A program made the translations under genes and the position numbers. From contig DATLFG010000042.1 in the NCBI GenBank assembly GCA_035524955.1, forward strand, positions 62,001 to 126,000: 64,000 nt of DNA. The letters run 5' to 3'. Each line of letters begins with the position of its first letter. Position 1 is the first letter of the stretch. Below, one piece after another: positions 25,697 through 34,123 of the stretch. This DNA comes from CAMLFJ01 sp035524955. Lineage in GTDB: Bacteria > Methylomirabilota > Methylomirabilia > Rokubacteriales > CSP1-6. The notes under the pieces are model-generated. The model was not told where the DNA came from. It saw only the letters and a program-made list of their open reading frames with translations, and ran no database searches.

Positions 25697-27009
25697 TCGC
25701 CGTAGGCCTGATCGAGGAGCTCCACGATGTGGAGCACCTGGATCGGCACCCCCTTCGCGCGCAGCCCCTGAACGATCTGGATGATGCAGCCCGGGTTGGC
25801 GGTGACCACCGCGTCGGCGCCGGTGGCCCGCACGTGGGCGACCTTGCGCTCCTGCAGGCGCGTGGCCATCTCCGGCTGGGTCAGGTTGTAGGTGCCCGCG
25901 GAGCCGCAGCACCAGTCGGACTCCTTCAGCTCCACCACGCGCAGGCCCGGAATCTGCGCGAGCAGCGCGCGCGGCTGCGTGCGGATCTGCTGGCCGTGCG
26001 CCACGTGACACGGATCGTGGTAGGTGACGGTCCGCCGCACTTCCCGCAGGGGCCCCCGCAGCGGCTCGGCGGCCAGGAACTCGGAGACGTCACGCACGCT
26101 CGCCGCGAAGCGCGCCGCGCGGCCGCGCCAGGCCGGATCGTCCGCGAGCAGCGTGCCGTAGGCCTTCATGTGGGCGCCGCAGCCGGACGTGTTCACGATG
26201 ACGCGCTCCACGCCGGCGGCCTCGAAGGTCTCGATGGTGCGCCGGGCCAGGTCGAGCGCGGTGGCGTGCTCGCCCGCGTGGGCGTGGAGCGCGCCGCAGC
26301 AGGCCTGGGTCCGCGGCGCGATCACCTCGGCCCCGTTCCGGGCGAGCACGCGGGCCGTCGCGCGGTTGTGGGGGCCGAAGGCCACCTGCTGGATGCAGCC
26401 GGTGAGCAGGCCCACCCGCATGCGGCGCGCGCCGGTGGCCGGCGTCACCTCGGGCAGGGGCGCGCGGTCGGCGCCGGACGGGAGGTCCGGCAGCAGGGGC
26501 TCCCAGTGGCGCAGCGGCTCGGGCAGGTACCGGAGCAGCCCGGAGGCGCGAACCAGTCGCCGCAGGCCGCTGGCCTGGTAGAAGCGGAGGCCGGCGGCGG
26601 CCAGGCGCAGCAGCGACGGATTCGGCAGCAGCAGCGAGAAGTTGACCCACCGGAACGCCCGGCGCAGGGGCCCACCCGGCCGCTGCCGCTCGATCTCGGC
26701 CCGCGCGGCCTCGATGAGCTGGCCGTAGGGCACGCCGGACGGGCAGACCGTCTCGCAGGCGCGGCAGCCCAGGCAGAGATCGAGGTGCGCGACCGCGGAG
26801 TCGGTGAGCTTGATGCGGCCCTCGGCGAGCGACTTGATCAGCAGGATGCGGCCGCGGGGCGAGTCCATCTCGGTCCCCAGCTCGGAGAAGGTCGGGCAGT
26901 AGGCGAGACAGAGCCCGCAGTGCACGCAGCGGTCCACCCCCTCGACGTTCAGCCCGTGCAGGGTGAGCGGCGGCGACGGCTTCGTCTCGGTGACCGGCGG
27001 GTGCGCCAT
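25645..27009 (-). CDS. glcF: Glycolate oxidase iron-sulfur subunit (GlcF-like)
   Basis: The protein has 454 residues. Two [4Fe-4S] motifs, CVHCGLCLAYCP (from ~residue 28) and CLGCRACETVCPSG (~79), are followed by two CCG domains: CCGALHAHAGE with NTSGCGAHMKAYG, and YHDPCHVAHGQ with DWCCGSAGTYNL. It takes electrons from the GlcD/GlcE flavoproteins oxidising glycolate or a related 2-hydroxy acid to the membrane quinone pool. The last ~14 residues (PPHSPSPPEGERAG) are encoded by the palindromic repeat and are not part of the family. It follows glcE by 4 bp. Confidence 0.9.
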   Translation of the reverse strand: MAHPPVTETKPSPPLTLHGLNVEGVDRCVHCGLCLAYCPTFSELGTEMDSPRGRILLIKSLAEGRIKLTDSAVAHLDLCLGCRACETVCPSGVPYGQLIEAARAEIERQRPGGPLRRAFRWVNFSLLLPNPSLLRLAAAGLRFYQASGLRRLVRASGLLRYLPEPLRHWEPLLPDLPSGADRAPLPEVTPATGARRMRVGLLTGCIQQVAFGPHNRATARVLARNGAEVIAPRTQACCGALHAHAGEHATALDLARRTIETFEAAGVERVIVNTSGCGAHMKAYGTLLADDPAWRGRAARFAASVRDVSEFLAAEPLRGPLREVRRTVTYHDPCHVAHGQQIRTQPRALLAQIPGLRVVELKESDWCCGSAGTYNLTQPEMATRLQERKVAHVRATGADAVVTANPGCIIQIVQGLRAKGVPIQVLHIVELLDQAYGDPSPPHSPSPPEGERAG

Positions 27010-27013
27010 CGGG

Positions 27014-28333
27014 TCAGATGCCTCCCACGAAGCGCCCCGGGTTCAGGATGCCGTGCGGGTCGAGGCGTTCCTTGATGCCCTTCATCAGGCGCAGGGTGGG
27101 GCCGGCCGTGTCCCACACCGCCACCCGCTCCTTCACGGCGAGCGGGGCCGACTCGATCATCGCGTGCCCGCCCACACGGTTGGCCAGGGCGCGCCACTCG
27201 GTGAGCGCGGAGACCACCGCGTTCGGATTCGTGCCGCCGGCCAGCACCGCGGTCACGATGCCGACGCCGGCATGCGCGGTGAACGCGCCGACGAGGCCGT
27301 TGCGCCGCGCGGCCGCCGCGCCCGCCTCCATGAGCTCGGCGATCTGGGCGGGCAGCACGGCCCACTTCATCACCGCGGCGACCCGATCGTGGCCCGGCCG
27401 GCCGAGCCCGGCCAGCGCGCGCCAGGCGTCATCGCGCGCGCCGCCGTCGAGCACGGAGGTCTCCCCGAGGCCGAGCGGCCCGAGCAGGCGCTGGAGCTCG
27501 GCCACCTGCCAGTCCACCTGTGGGGCGATCCCGTCGAGGCCGACCAGGAGCGCGGCGCCGCCGCCCAGGCCCAGGCGCCGGAGCGCCTCGGCGTCCGCCA
27601 GCTCGAGCGCCGAGGGAAGGAGGTCCGAGCCCAGCACCGCGCGCGCGGCCGCGCCCGCGGCCTTCAGCCGATCGAACCGCGCGACCACGACCCGGTCCAC
27701 GTCCGCGCGGGGCCGGAGCTTCAGCGTCGCCTCCGCCAGGACGCCGAGGGTGCCGAAGGAGCCGACGTAGAGCTTCGGGAGATCGTAGCCGGCCACGTTC
27801 TTGACCACCTTGCCGCCGCCGCGTACCAGGCTGCCGTCGGCCATGACCACGGTGAGCCCGATCACCAGATCCCGCGCGGTGCCGTAGAGATGCCGGCGCG
27901 GGCCCGAGGCGTCGCTGGCGAGCATGCCGCCCACCGTGGCCCGCTCGGTCGCGCCCGCGTCGAGCGAGAGCCACTGCCCGCGCTTGCCCAGCTCGGCCTG
28001 CAGCGTCTCGAACGGCAGCCCCGCCTCGACGGTGACCGTGAGATCGCCCGGCTCGTGCTCGAGGATGCGGTCGAGCCGCTTGAGCCCCAGCACCAGACCG
28101 AGGCGGTTCGGCGGCGAGCCGATCGCCATCTTGGTGCCCGCGCCCCACGGCGTGACCGGCAGGCCCGCCTCGCCGGCCGCCCGCAGCACGGCGGCGATCT
28201 CCTCCTTCGTGCCCGGGAAGACCACCGCCTCCGGCGCGCGGCCCTCCACCACGAACGGCGAGCAGTCGACGCCCGTGAGCACGTGGGATGCGCCGACGAG
28301 GGTGCGTAGCTTGTCCGGCAGGGCTGACGGCAC
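27014..28333 (-). CDS. glcE: Glycolate oxidase FAD-binding subunit (GlcE-like)
   Basis: The protein has 439 residues of the FAD-linked oxidase type. The FAD-binding segment VTPWGAGTKMAIGSPP is near residue 60, with DAGATERATVGGMLASDASG and GGKVVKNVAGYDLPKLYVGS further on; the last is characteristic of GlcE. The C-terminus (LDPHGILNPGRFVGGI) matches the family end. It forms the oxidase with GlcD and GlcF, using glycolate and giving glyoxylate. The order glcD, glcE, glcF on the minus strand is the standard operon order. Confidence 0.9.
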   Translation of the reverse strand: MPSALPDKLRTLVGASHVLTGVDCSPFVVEGRAPEAVVFPGTKEEIAAVLRAAGEAGLPVTPWGAGTKMAIGSPPNRLGLVLGLKRLDRILEHEPGDLTVTVEAGLPFETLQAELGKRGQWLSLDAGATERATVGGMLASDASGPRRHLYGTARDLVIGLTVVMADGSLVRGGGKVVKNVAGYDLPKLYVGSFGTLGVLAEATLKLRPRADVDRVVVARFDRLKAAGAAARAVLGSDLLPSALELADAEALRRLGLGGGAALLVGLDGIAPQVDWQVAELQRLLGPLGLGETSVLDGGARDDAWRALAGLGRPGHDRVAAVMKWAVLPAQIAELMEAGAAAARRNGLVGAFTAHAGVGIVTAVLAGGTNPNAVVSALTEWRALANRVGGHAMIESAPLAVKERVAVWDTAGPTLRLMKGIKERLDPHGILNPGRFVGGI

Positions 28334-28358
28334 GGCGACGAGCGTCCCGATGCCCGCG

Positions 28359-29831
28359 CTAGAACCGCTGGGCGAGGCCCTTCTCTTCGATCGGGTGCGG
28401 GCGGTAGGCCGGGCCGACCTCGACGCAGGCCTTGTTGCTCGGGAAGATCTTGCCGGGATTGCAGAGGCCGGTCGGATTGAACGCCTCCTTCACCCGGCGC
28501 ATGCAGGCCAGATCGGCCTCCGAGAAGATGAACGGCATGTAGTCCGCCTTCTCGAGCCCGATGCCGTGCTCGCCCGAGATGGAGCCGCCGACCTCGGCGC
28601 ACACCTTCAGGATCTCGGCGCCCGCCGCCACCACCCGCGCCTCCTCCCCCGGCCGCCGCGGGTCGTACAGGATGTTTGGATGGAGGTTGCCGTCGCCGGC
28701 GTGGAACACGTTGCCGACGCGCAGGCCGTGCGCGGCCACGATCGCGTTCACGCGCCCGAGCACGTACGGCAGCTTGGTGCGCGGGATCACGCCGTCCATC
28801 ACCATGTAGGCGGGCGAGATGCGGCCGTAGGCGCCGAAGGCGGACTTGCGGCCCTTCCAGAGGAGCTGGCGCTCGGCTTCGTCGCGCGCCGCCCGCACGT
28901 CGCGGGCGCCGCAGTCGCGACAGGCGGCCACCACCCGCTCGGCCTGCGCCTCCATGCCGGCGGCCAGGCCGTCCAGCTCGATCAGGAGCGCGGCCGCCGC
29001 GTCGCGCGGGTAGCCGCACCCGAACGCGTCCTCCACCGCCTCGATGGTGAGCTGGTCGATCATCTCCATCGCGGCGGGCACGAGGCCGCGCGCGATGATG
29101 GCGGAGACCGCGGCCGAGGCCTGGTCCACCTGGTCGAAAACTGCCAACACTGTTTTTACTGCCTGAGGCTTCCTGAGGATGCGGACCACGATCTTGGTCG
29201 CGATGCCGAAGGTGCCCTCGGAGCCCACGAAGAGGCCGACCAGATCGTAGCCCTGCGTGTCGCGCGTCTTGCCGCCGAGCCACATCAGCTCGCCGTCCGG
29301 CAGCACCACCTCGAGGCCGAGCACGTGGTTGGTCGTGACCCCGTACTTGAGCGTGTGCGGGCCCCCGGAGTTGTTCGCGATATTGCCGCCGATCGTGCAG
29401 GCCTGCTGGCTCGAGGGATCGGGCGCATAGTAGAAACCCCGCGGGCCCACCGCCCACGTGAGGTGGAGGTTCACCAGCCCCGGCTCCACCACCGCGAACT
29501 GGTTGTCGTAGTCCACCTCGAGCACGCGATTCATCCGCATCAGCGAGATGACGAGGCCGCCCTCGGACGGCAGGCAGCCGCCGGAGAGCCCGGTCCCGGC
29601 GCCGCGGGCCACGAAGGGGATGCCTTCCCGGCCGGCGAGCTTGACCAGGGCCGCCACCTGCTCCGCGCTCCGCGGGAACACCACGAAGTCGGCGAGGGCC
29701 CGGAAGAGGGTGAGGCCATCGGACTCGTAGACCAGCAGCTCTTCGGGATCGGAGAGGACGCCGTCCGGCCCGAGCAGGGCCTCCATCTCGCGACGGAGAA
29801 GCGTCTTCCGGGCCGGGCTCAGGGGGGTCAC
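28359..29831 (-). CDS. glcD: Glycolate oxidase FAD-binding subunit (GlcD-like)
   Basis: The protein has 490 residues from a GTG at 29831; the frame is open further upstream but only into the tRNA-Asn gene, so the GTG is preferred. FAD-binding segments are VARGAGTGLSGGCLPSEGG and ACTIGGNIANNSGGPHTLKY. The C-terminal FAD-oxidase domain has VGNVFHAGDGNLHPNILYDP, SISGEHGIGLEKADYM and FNPTGLCNPGKIFP. It oxidises glycolate or a D-2-hydroxy acid; the family also includes D-lactate dehydrogenases, so the substrate is uncertain. It is the first gene of the operon. Confidence 0.9.
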   Translation of the reverse strand: MTPLSPARKTLLRREMEALLGPDGVLSDPEELLVYESDGLTLFRALADFVVFPRSAEQVAALVKLAGREGIPFVARGAGTGLSGGCLPSEGGLVISLMRMNRVLEVDYDNQFAVVEPGLVNLHLTWAVGPRGFYYAPDPSSQQACTIGGNIANNSGGPHTLKYGVTTNHVLGLEVVLPDGELMWLGGKTRDTQGYDLVGLFVGSEGTFGIATKIVVRILRKPQAVKTVLAVFDQVDQASAAVSAIIARGLVPAAMEMIDQLTIEAVEDAFGCGYPRDAAAALLIELDGLAAGMEAQAERVVAACRDCGARDVRAARDEAERQLLWKGRKSAFGAYGRISPAYMVMDGVIPRTKLPYVLGRVNAIVAAHGLRVGNVFHAGDGNLHPNILYDPRRPGEEARVVAAGAEILKVCAEVGGSISGEHGIGLEKADYMPFIFSEADLACMRRVKEAFNPTGLCNPGKIFPSNKACVEVGPAYRPHPIEEKGLAQRF

Positions 29832-29867
29832 GGGCCGATTATAGCATCGGGGGCTCGGGCGGGAGGG

Positions 29868-29942
29868 TGGCTCCCCGAGCAGGACTCGAACCTGCAACCC
29901 TCCGGTTAACAGCCGGATGCTCTACCATTGAGCTATCGGGGA
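29868..29942 (-). tRNA. tRNA-Asn (anticodon GTT)
   Basis: This is a 75-nt cloverleaf with acceptor TCCCCGA/TCGGGGA and D arm GCTCAATGGTAGAGC. The anticodon loop is CTGTTAA, the T arm contains GGTTCGAGTCC, discriminator is G and CCA is encoded. It lies between glcD and recR on the same strand. Confidence 0.96.
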
Positions 29943-30002
29943 ATCAGGGAGGGAGCCGTCCGGTCTGTTCTATCACACGTCCCGGACGCGCGCCAAGCCT
30001 CC

Positions 30003-30605
30003 CTACCCCATCTCGCGCCGTCCCTCCATCGCCTTGGACAGCGTCACCTCGTCGGCGTACTCGAGGTCGCCGCCCACCGGCAGCCCACGGGCGATGCGGG
30101 TAATCCGCATGCCGAGCGGCTTGAGCAGCTTGGCGAGATAGATGGCGGTGGCCTCGCCCTCCACGCTCGGGTTGGTGGCCAGGATCACCTCCTCGACCCG
30201 GTCGTGCTCCAGCCGGACCAGCAGCTCGCGCACCCGTAGGTCCTCCGGCCCGATCCCGTCGAGCGGCGACAGCGCGCCCAGCAGCACGTGGTAGCGGCCG
30301 CGGAACTCGCCGGTGCGCTCGAGCGCGAGCAGGTCGTTGGGCTCCTCCACCACGCAGAGCGTCCGCTGCTCCCGTTGCGGGTCCGCGCAGATGCGGCAGG
30401 GATCCTGCTCGGTGACGTTGAAGCACACCGTGCAGTGGACGATGAGCTGCTTGAGCTGGGTCAGCGCCTCCCCGAGCGCGGCGACCTCGGGGGCGGGGCG
30501 CTTGAGGAGGAAGAAGGTGAGCCGCTGGGCCGTCTTGGGCCCGATGCCGGGCAGCCGCTGGAGCGCGTCGATGAGCCGCGCCACCGGCTCGGGGTAATAG
30601 GCCAT
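30003..30605 (-). CDS. recR: RecR recombination mediator
   Basis: The protein has 200 residues. The helix-hairpin-helix motif RLPGIGPKTAQRLTFFLL is N-terminal, followed by the four-cysteine zinc site (C..C in VHCTVCFNVTEQDPC and RICADP) and a Toprim domain with VVEEPNDLLALERTG and ATNPSVEGEATAIYL. RecR acts with RecO and RecF to load RecA at gapped DNA. Its ATG shares one base with the ybaB stop codon, and dnaX-ybaB-recR is a widely conserved operon. Confidence 0.97.
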   Translation of the reverse strand: MAYYPEPVARLIDALQRLPGIGPKTAQRLTFFLLKRPAPEVAALGEALTQLKQLIVHCTVCFNVTEQDPCRICADPQREQRTLCVVEEPNDLLALERTGEFRGRYHVLLGALSPLDGIGPEDLRVRELLVRLEHDRVEEVILATNPSVEGEATAIYLAKLLKPLGMRITRIARGLPVGGDLEYADEVTLSKAMEGRREMG

Positions 30606-30931
30606 TACACTCCGAGTCCTGGGCCGAGGCCGGGGATCTTGAGCCCGGCCGTGATCTTGCTCATCTCGCCCTGCACCATCTCCTTGGACTTGCGCAGCGC
30701 CTCGTTGCAGGCCGCCAGCACGAGATCCTCGAGCATCTGCGCGTCCTCGGGGTTGATGACCTCGCGGTCGATCTTGATGGACACGATCTCCTGCTTGCCG
30801 TTCGCCACCACCGTGACCATGCCGCCGCCCGCGGTGGCCTCCACCGTCTTCTTGGCCGCCTCCGCCTGGAGCTGCTCCATCTGGGCCTGGAGCTTCTGCG
30901 CCTCCTTCATGATGTTGCCGAAGCCTTTCAC
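30605..30931 (-). CDS. ybaB: YbaB/EbfC nucleoid-associated protein
   Basis: The protein has 108 residues from a GTG at 30931 that overlaps the dnaX stop (GTGA). It begins (M)KGFGNIMKEAQKLQAQMEQ, the family coiled-coil start, and contains GGGMVTVVANGKQEIVSIKI. The C-terminus is glycine-rich. It binds DNA as a dimer with tweezer-like helices. Conserved between dnaX and recR in most bacteria. Confidence 0.96.
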   Translation of the reverse strand: MKGFGNIMKEAQKLQAQMEQLQAEAAKKTVEATAGGGMVTVVANGKQEIVSIKIDREVINPEDAQMLEDLVLAACNEALRKSKEMVQGEMSKITAGLKIPGLGPGLGV

Positions 30932-32673
30932 CGTGACTCTCCTTCCTCCGGGCTCCGCGGCCGCACCGCGACCACCTCCCCCTGGAATGCGCTCAGCGCG
31001 GCCTGCACCGCCGGGTGGTTCCGGGCTCCCCCGCCGCTGCTCCCCGCGCCACCATTGGCATCGAGCTCGAACCGCCGCGCCGACGCCACGTGGCGCCGCA
31101 CGGCCTCGTTGATCAGCTCCTTGTTGCCGCGATCGTTCAGCATCTCCCGGTGGAAGCCGCTGGCCTCGAGCACCAGCGTGAGCACGCCGTCCTCCACCCG
31201 CTGCGGCGTCGCGTGCTGGAGCACCGAGCCCAGCACCGCCTTGCGCTTCATGACGTCGGCGACGACGCGCTCCCACGCGTCTCCAAGCCCGGCGGGCGCT
31301 GGGAGCCCGGCGGGCGGGGGCGGGGCGGGCTCGGTGGCCTCCATGTCGGCGGCCGCGGCCTCGATGAGGGGCTCGACGTCGAGCGGCCGGCCGCTCCTGC
31401 CCGGGACCGCGGGCGCCGGGGCCGGCATCGCGGGAGCCGGCCCGCGCGCGGGCGCCGGCCGCGCATCGAGCAGCGTCTCCTGCACGACCACGGCGCGGCC
31501 CGTCGCGCTCGCCGCGGCAGACGGCATCCGGCGCAGCCGTGCCTCCGCCTCCTCGAGCTTGCCGATCAGCGTCTCGATGGCCTGCGGCTGCGGGCGCTGG
31601 GTGGCGCGCACCGTCGCGATCTCGAGCTCGACGCGGGGGTGCGGCGAGCGGCGCATCTCGGCGTCCGCGTCGAGAAACGCCCGGAGCACGTAGAGCAGCT
31701 CGTCGGCCGACACCGGCTCCGCGACCGCCTTCAGCTCGGCGGCCTCGGCGGGCGTCAGGTCGACGAACGGGGCGCCCGGGGCCACCTTCGTCACGAGCAG
31801 GCGGCGGGTCATCTCGACCGCCTCGCGGCAGAGCGTGCCCAGGTCCTCCCCCGCCGTCGCGGCGCGATCCACCGCTTCCAGCGCGGCGCCCCCGTCGCGC
31901 GCGAGCAGGGCGCCCACGAAGCCGCGCACGTGCACCGGGGAGGACGAGCCGAGCAGCCGGGCCACGCCCGCCTCGTCGAGCTTGCCCTCGCCGTAGGCGA
32001 TCGCGGTGTCGAGCAGCGAGAGCGCGTCCCGCAGGCTGCCCTCGGCGGCGCGGATGAGGAGCGGCAGGGCCCCCGGCTCGAAGGGCACGCGCTCCTCCTC
32101 GAGGATGCGGGTGAGGCTCGCGGCCAGCAGCTCGGGCGGGATCGGCCGGAAGTCGAAGCGCTGGCAGCGCGAGAGCACGGTGGCCGGGATCTTCTTGGGG
32201 TCGGTGGTGGCGAGGATGAAGACCACGTGCGCGGGCGGCTCCTCCAGCGTCTTCAGGAACGCGTTGAAGGCCGCGCCGGAGAGCATGTGGACCTCGTCCA
32301 CGATGTAGACCTTGAAGCGGCCTCGGGCCGGCGAGTACTTCACGTTTTCCCGGAGGGTCCGGATGTCGTCCACGCTCGTGTTGGATGCCGCGTCGATCTC
32401 CATCACGTCCACCGGCGCGCCCGAGACGAAGTCCTGGCAGGACGGGCAGGCGCCGCACGCCTCGGTGCCGGCGCGCGCGGTGCACGCCAGCGCCTTGGCC
32501 AGGAGGCGCGCGGTGGTGGTCTTGCCGACGCCGCGCGGGCCGGTGAACAGATACGCGTGGGCCACGCGGCCCGAGGCGAGCGCATTGCGCAGCGTGCGCG
32601 TGACGGGATCCTGCCCCACGACCGCGTCGAAGACCTGCGGCCGCCACTTCCGCGCCAGGACCTGGTAGGTCAA
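30928..32673 (-). CDS. dnaX: DNA polymerase III subunits gamma/tau
   Basis: The protein has 581 residues from a TTG at 32673 ((M)TYQVLARKWRPQVFDAVVG), the usual DnaX start; an in-frame ATG at 32703 would add ten residues. Walker A is GPRGVGKTTTARLLAKALAC, the zinc motif is CGACPSCQ with an upstream Cys, Walker B is VYIVDEVHMLS and sensor 1 is ILATTDPKKIPATVLSRCQ. The C-terminal third is proline/alanine-rich and ends in the tau-like domain, so it is long enough for tau. I see no A-rich slippery sequence that would make gamma by frameshifting. It loads the beta clamp and bridges polymerase and helicase. Confidence 0.95.
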   Translation of the reverse strand: MTYQVLARKWRPQVFDAVVGQDPVTRTLRNALASGRVAHAYLFTGPRGVGKTTTARLLAKALACTARAGTEACGACPSCQDFVSGAPVDVMEIDAASNTSVDDIRTLRENVKYSPARGRFKVYIVDEVHMLSGAAFNAFLKTLEEPPAHVVFILATTDPKKIPATVLSRCQRFDFRPIPPELLAASLTRILEEERVPFEPGALPLLIRAAEGSLRDALSLLDTAIAYGEGKLDEAGVARLLGSSSPVHVRGFVGALLARDGGAALEAVDRAATAGEDLGTLCREAVEMTRRLLVTKVAPGAPFVDLTPAEAAELKAVAEPVSADELLYVLRAFLDADAEMRRSPHPRVELEIATVRATQRPQPQAIETLIGKLEEAEARLRRMPSAAASATGRAVVVQETLLDARPAPARGPAPAMPAPAPAVPGRSGRPLDVEPLIEAAAADMEATEPAPPPPAGLPAPAGLGDAWERVVADVMKRKAVLGSVLQHATPQRVEDGVLTLVLEASGFHREMLNDRGNKELINEAVRRHVASARRFELDANGGAGSSGGGARNHPAVQAALSAFQGEVVAVRPRSPEEGESR

Positions 32674-32737
32674 AGACCGTGCACCCTCAATCGAACCGCC
32701 CATACCGCGATCTCCGTACGAAACCTGCTCCGGTCAG

Positions 32738-32828
32738 GTACTCCCACGGCACACGAGAGGGGCGCCTTACCGTTGCTCCCTTCCGGGCCTGGCGGGGTTC
32801 GACGCATCCCGTTGCGTGGGGCCCAACC
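32738..32828 (-). ncRNA. ffs: Small signal recognition particle RNA (4.5S-like)
   Basis: On the minus strand the highly conserved domain IV is present: GCCAGGCCCGGAAGGGAGCA, including the asymmetric and symmetric internal loops and the GGAA tetraloop. It is flanked by complementary arms (GAACCCC... and a CCCACG/CGTGGG closing pair). It lies just upstream of dnaX, the place where the SRP RNA gene (scr) sits in Bacillus. Boundaries are approximate to several nucleotides. It binds Ffh and targets membrane proteins. Confidence 0.88.
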
Positions 32829-33132
32829 TTCAACGCCGTCCCGTACGGCTCATTCGACACGACCGACCCTCGAGAGGGAATTCAACCCCGCTATAGCGGA
32901 TTGCGGGTTACAGGGCACCGCTACCTCCCCGTCTAGCACGGCCCACCTGCGCCGGCCGCCGATAAGGGCCCAGTGGCTTCGTTGGCGCCCTCGAGCGCAC
33001 GCTCGACGTACAGGGAGTACGCCTCGCGTGCGCTCTTCGGGCGCCGCCTCGCCACTGGACCCTTCTCGCCGCCCGGCAAGCTCATCACGCTTCGCTACTC
33101 CGGCGCGCTCATGACGCACGCGCGGCTGGAAA
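32829..33132. other. Intergenic region between tRNA-Ser(GGA) and SRP RNA, nothing identified
   Basis: No open frame in any direction resembles a protein family, and no structured RNA or repeat was recognised. The stretch must contain the SRP RNA promoter on the minus strand, but I cannot place it. Confidence 0.5.
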
Positions 33133-33222
33133 TGGCGGAGGGGGTGGGATTCGAACCCACGGTACAGTTGCCCGTACACGGCATTTCCAGTGCCGCACCT
33201 TCGGCCACTCGGCCACCCCTCC
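33133..33222 (-). tRNA. tRNA-Ser (anticodon GGA)
   Basis: This is a 90-nt class II tRNA with acceptor GGAGGGG and anticodon loop CTGGAAA. It has a long variable arm (TGTACGGGCAACTGTACC), discriminator G and encoded CCA. It is one of four tRNA-Ser genes within 5 kb. Confidence 0.95.
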
Positions 33223-33259
33223 GCGCGTCTCCGGCACACTCCTGAAGGTGCGATCAAAT

Positions 33260-33351
33260 TGGCGGAGGGGAGAGGATTTGAACCCCCGAGGGACTTGCGC
33301 CCCTATCCGATTTCGAGTCGGACGCCTTCAACCGGGCTCGGCCACCCCTCC
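33260..33351 (-). tRNA. tRNA-Ser (anticodon CGA)
   Basis: This is a 92-nt class II tRNA with acceptor GGAGGGG, anticodon loop CTCGAAA and a long variable arm (AGGGGCGCAAGTCCCT). Discriminator is G and CCA is encoded. It lies 37 nt upstream of tRNA-Ser(GGA) in the direction of transcription. Confidence 0.95.
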
Positions 33352-34123
33352 GCTATGCTATTCAGCACTTAGCTCGCTACTGCACCATCGGTCGCGCTGT
33401 CCGTTCCCTACAAGGTCCACGTTGAGACCCCCACTCGCCTGCAGCCAACCAGGCGACCTACGGCCGCCAGGGGGTGCTCAGGCTTGGCCTGCCCTCAAGC
33501 TGGTTCGGGTCCTGGCCCAGGGTCCTGAGTATAGCCTGAGCTCCAGAGACGGTCCCGGGGAAAGAACTTCGCCGCCGCTCGACCGGGGCACGCGAAGCGA
33601 GAGGCAGAGATGGGCGAGCTCGCTGGCGGGCCGCTGCACCGCGTCTTAGCCCGCCCCGATCCCAGCCGCGCAGTCTTTTCAGGGAATCGGCATCTCTAGA
33701 TGTGGGTAATCGCCTGATACCCCCTGAGTAATCGCGTACCGCGCACTTCGCGACCGCAGCTTCGTAACCCGGCACAGAATCACGCAGGCCAGCCTGGGTA
33801 CGGTCCTTGCTCACCTTGGTGAAGCGTGGATATTTTGCCATGCGTCGCATGTTCGGTCCCGCGCACGGCCATCGGCTACCTCGTCGATCGCGTGGCTGGC
33901 GCTGTGTCTGGCTTCGTGATCCTGGTGGGGCTCCTCCCCTTGGCGTGGCTTTTCGGGACGCCCTGACCATGCGTTACCACCCCCACGGAAGGATCGACTA
34001 TTCCACCGCCCCGGCCAGGCGGGACCCGTCACCCGCAGTCGGCTCAAGTCGTGCCGGCGACCGAGGCGAGCCGCGTTGGCAACGTCGCGTTGCTGCGCGC
34101 AGTCCTCGGCGAGGGGCGATGCG
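33352..34123. other. 772-bp region with no recognisable gene
   Basis: Frames open here on both strands, but their translations are arginine/proline-rich shadows without family features. It lies between a tRNA-Ser gene and the first of two plus-strand glycosyltransferase genes and may be the left junction of an inserted segment. I looked for but did not see a repeat of the tRNA 3' end, an integrase or inverted repeats. The promoter for the glycosyltransferase pair must lie here. Confidence 0.5.

Noticed and set aside
32850..33257. A 135-codon minus frame between the SRP RNA and tRNA-Ser genes
   Set aside because: It runs through the tRNA-Ser(GGA) gene and has no protein-family features.
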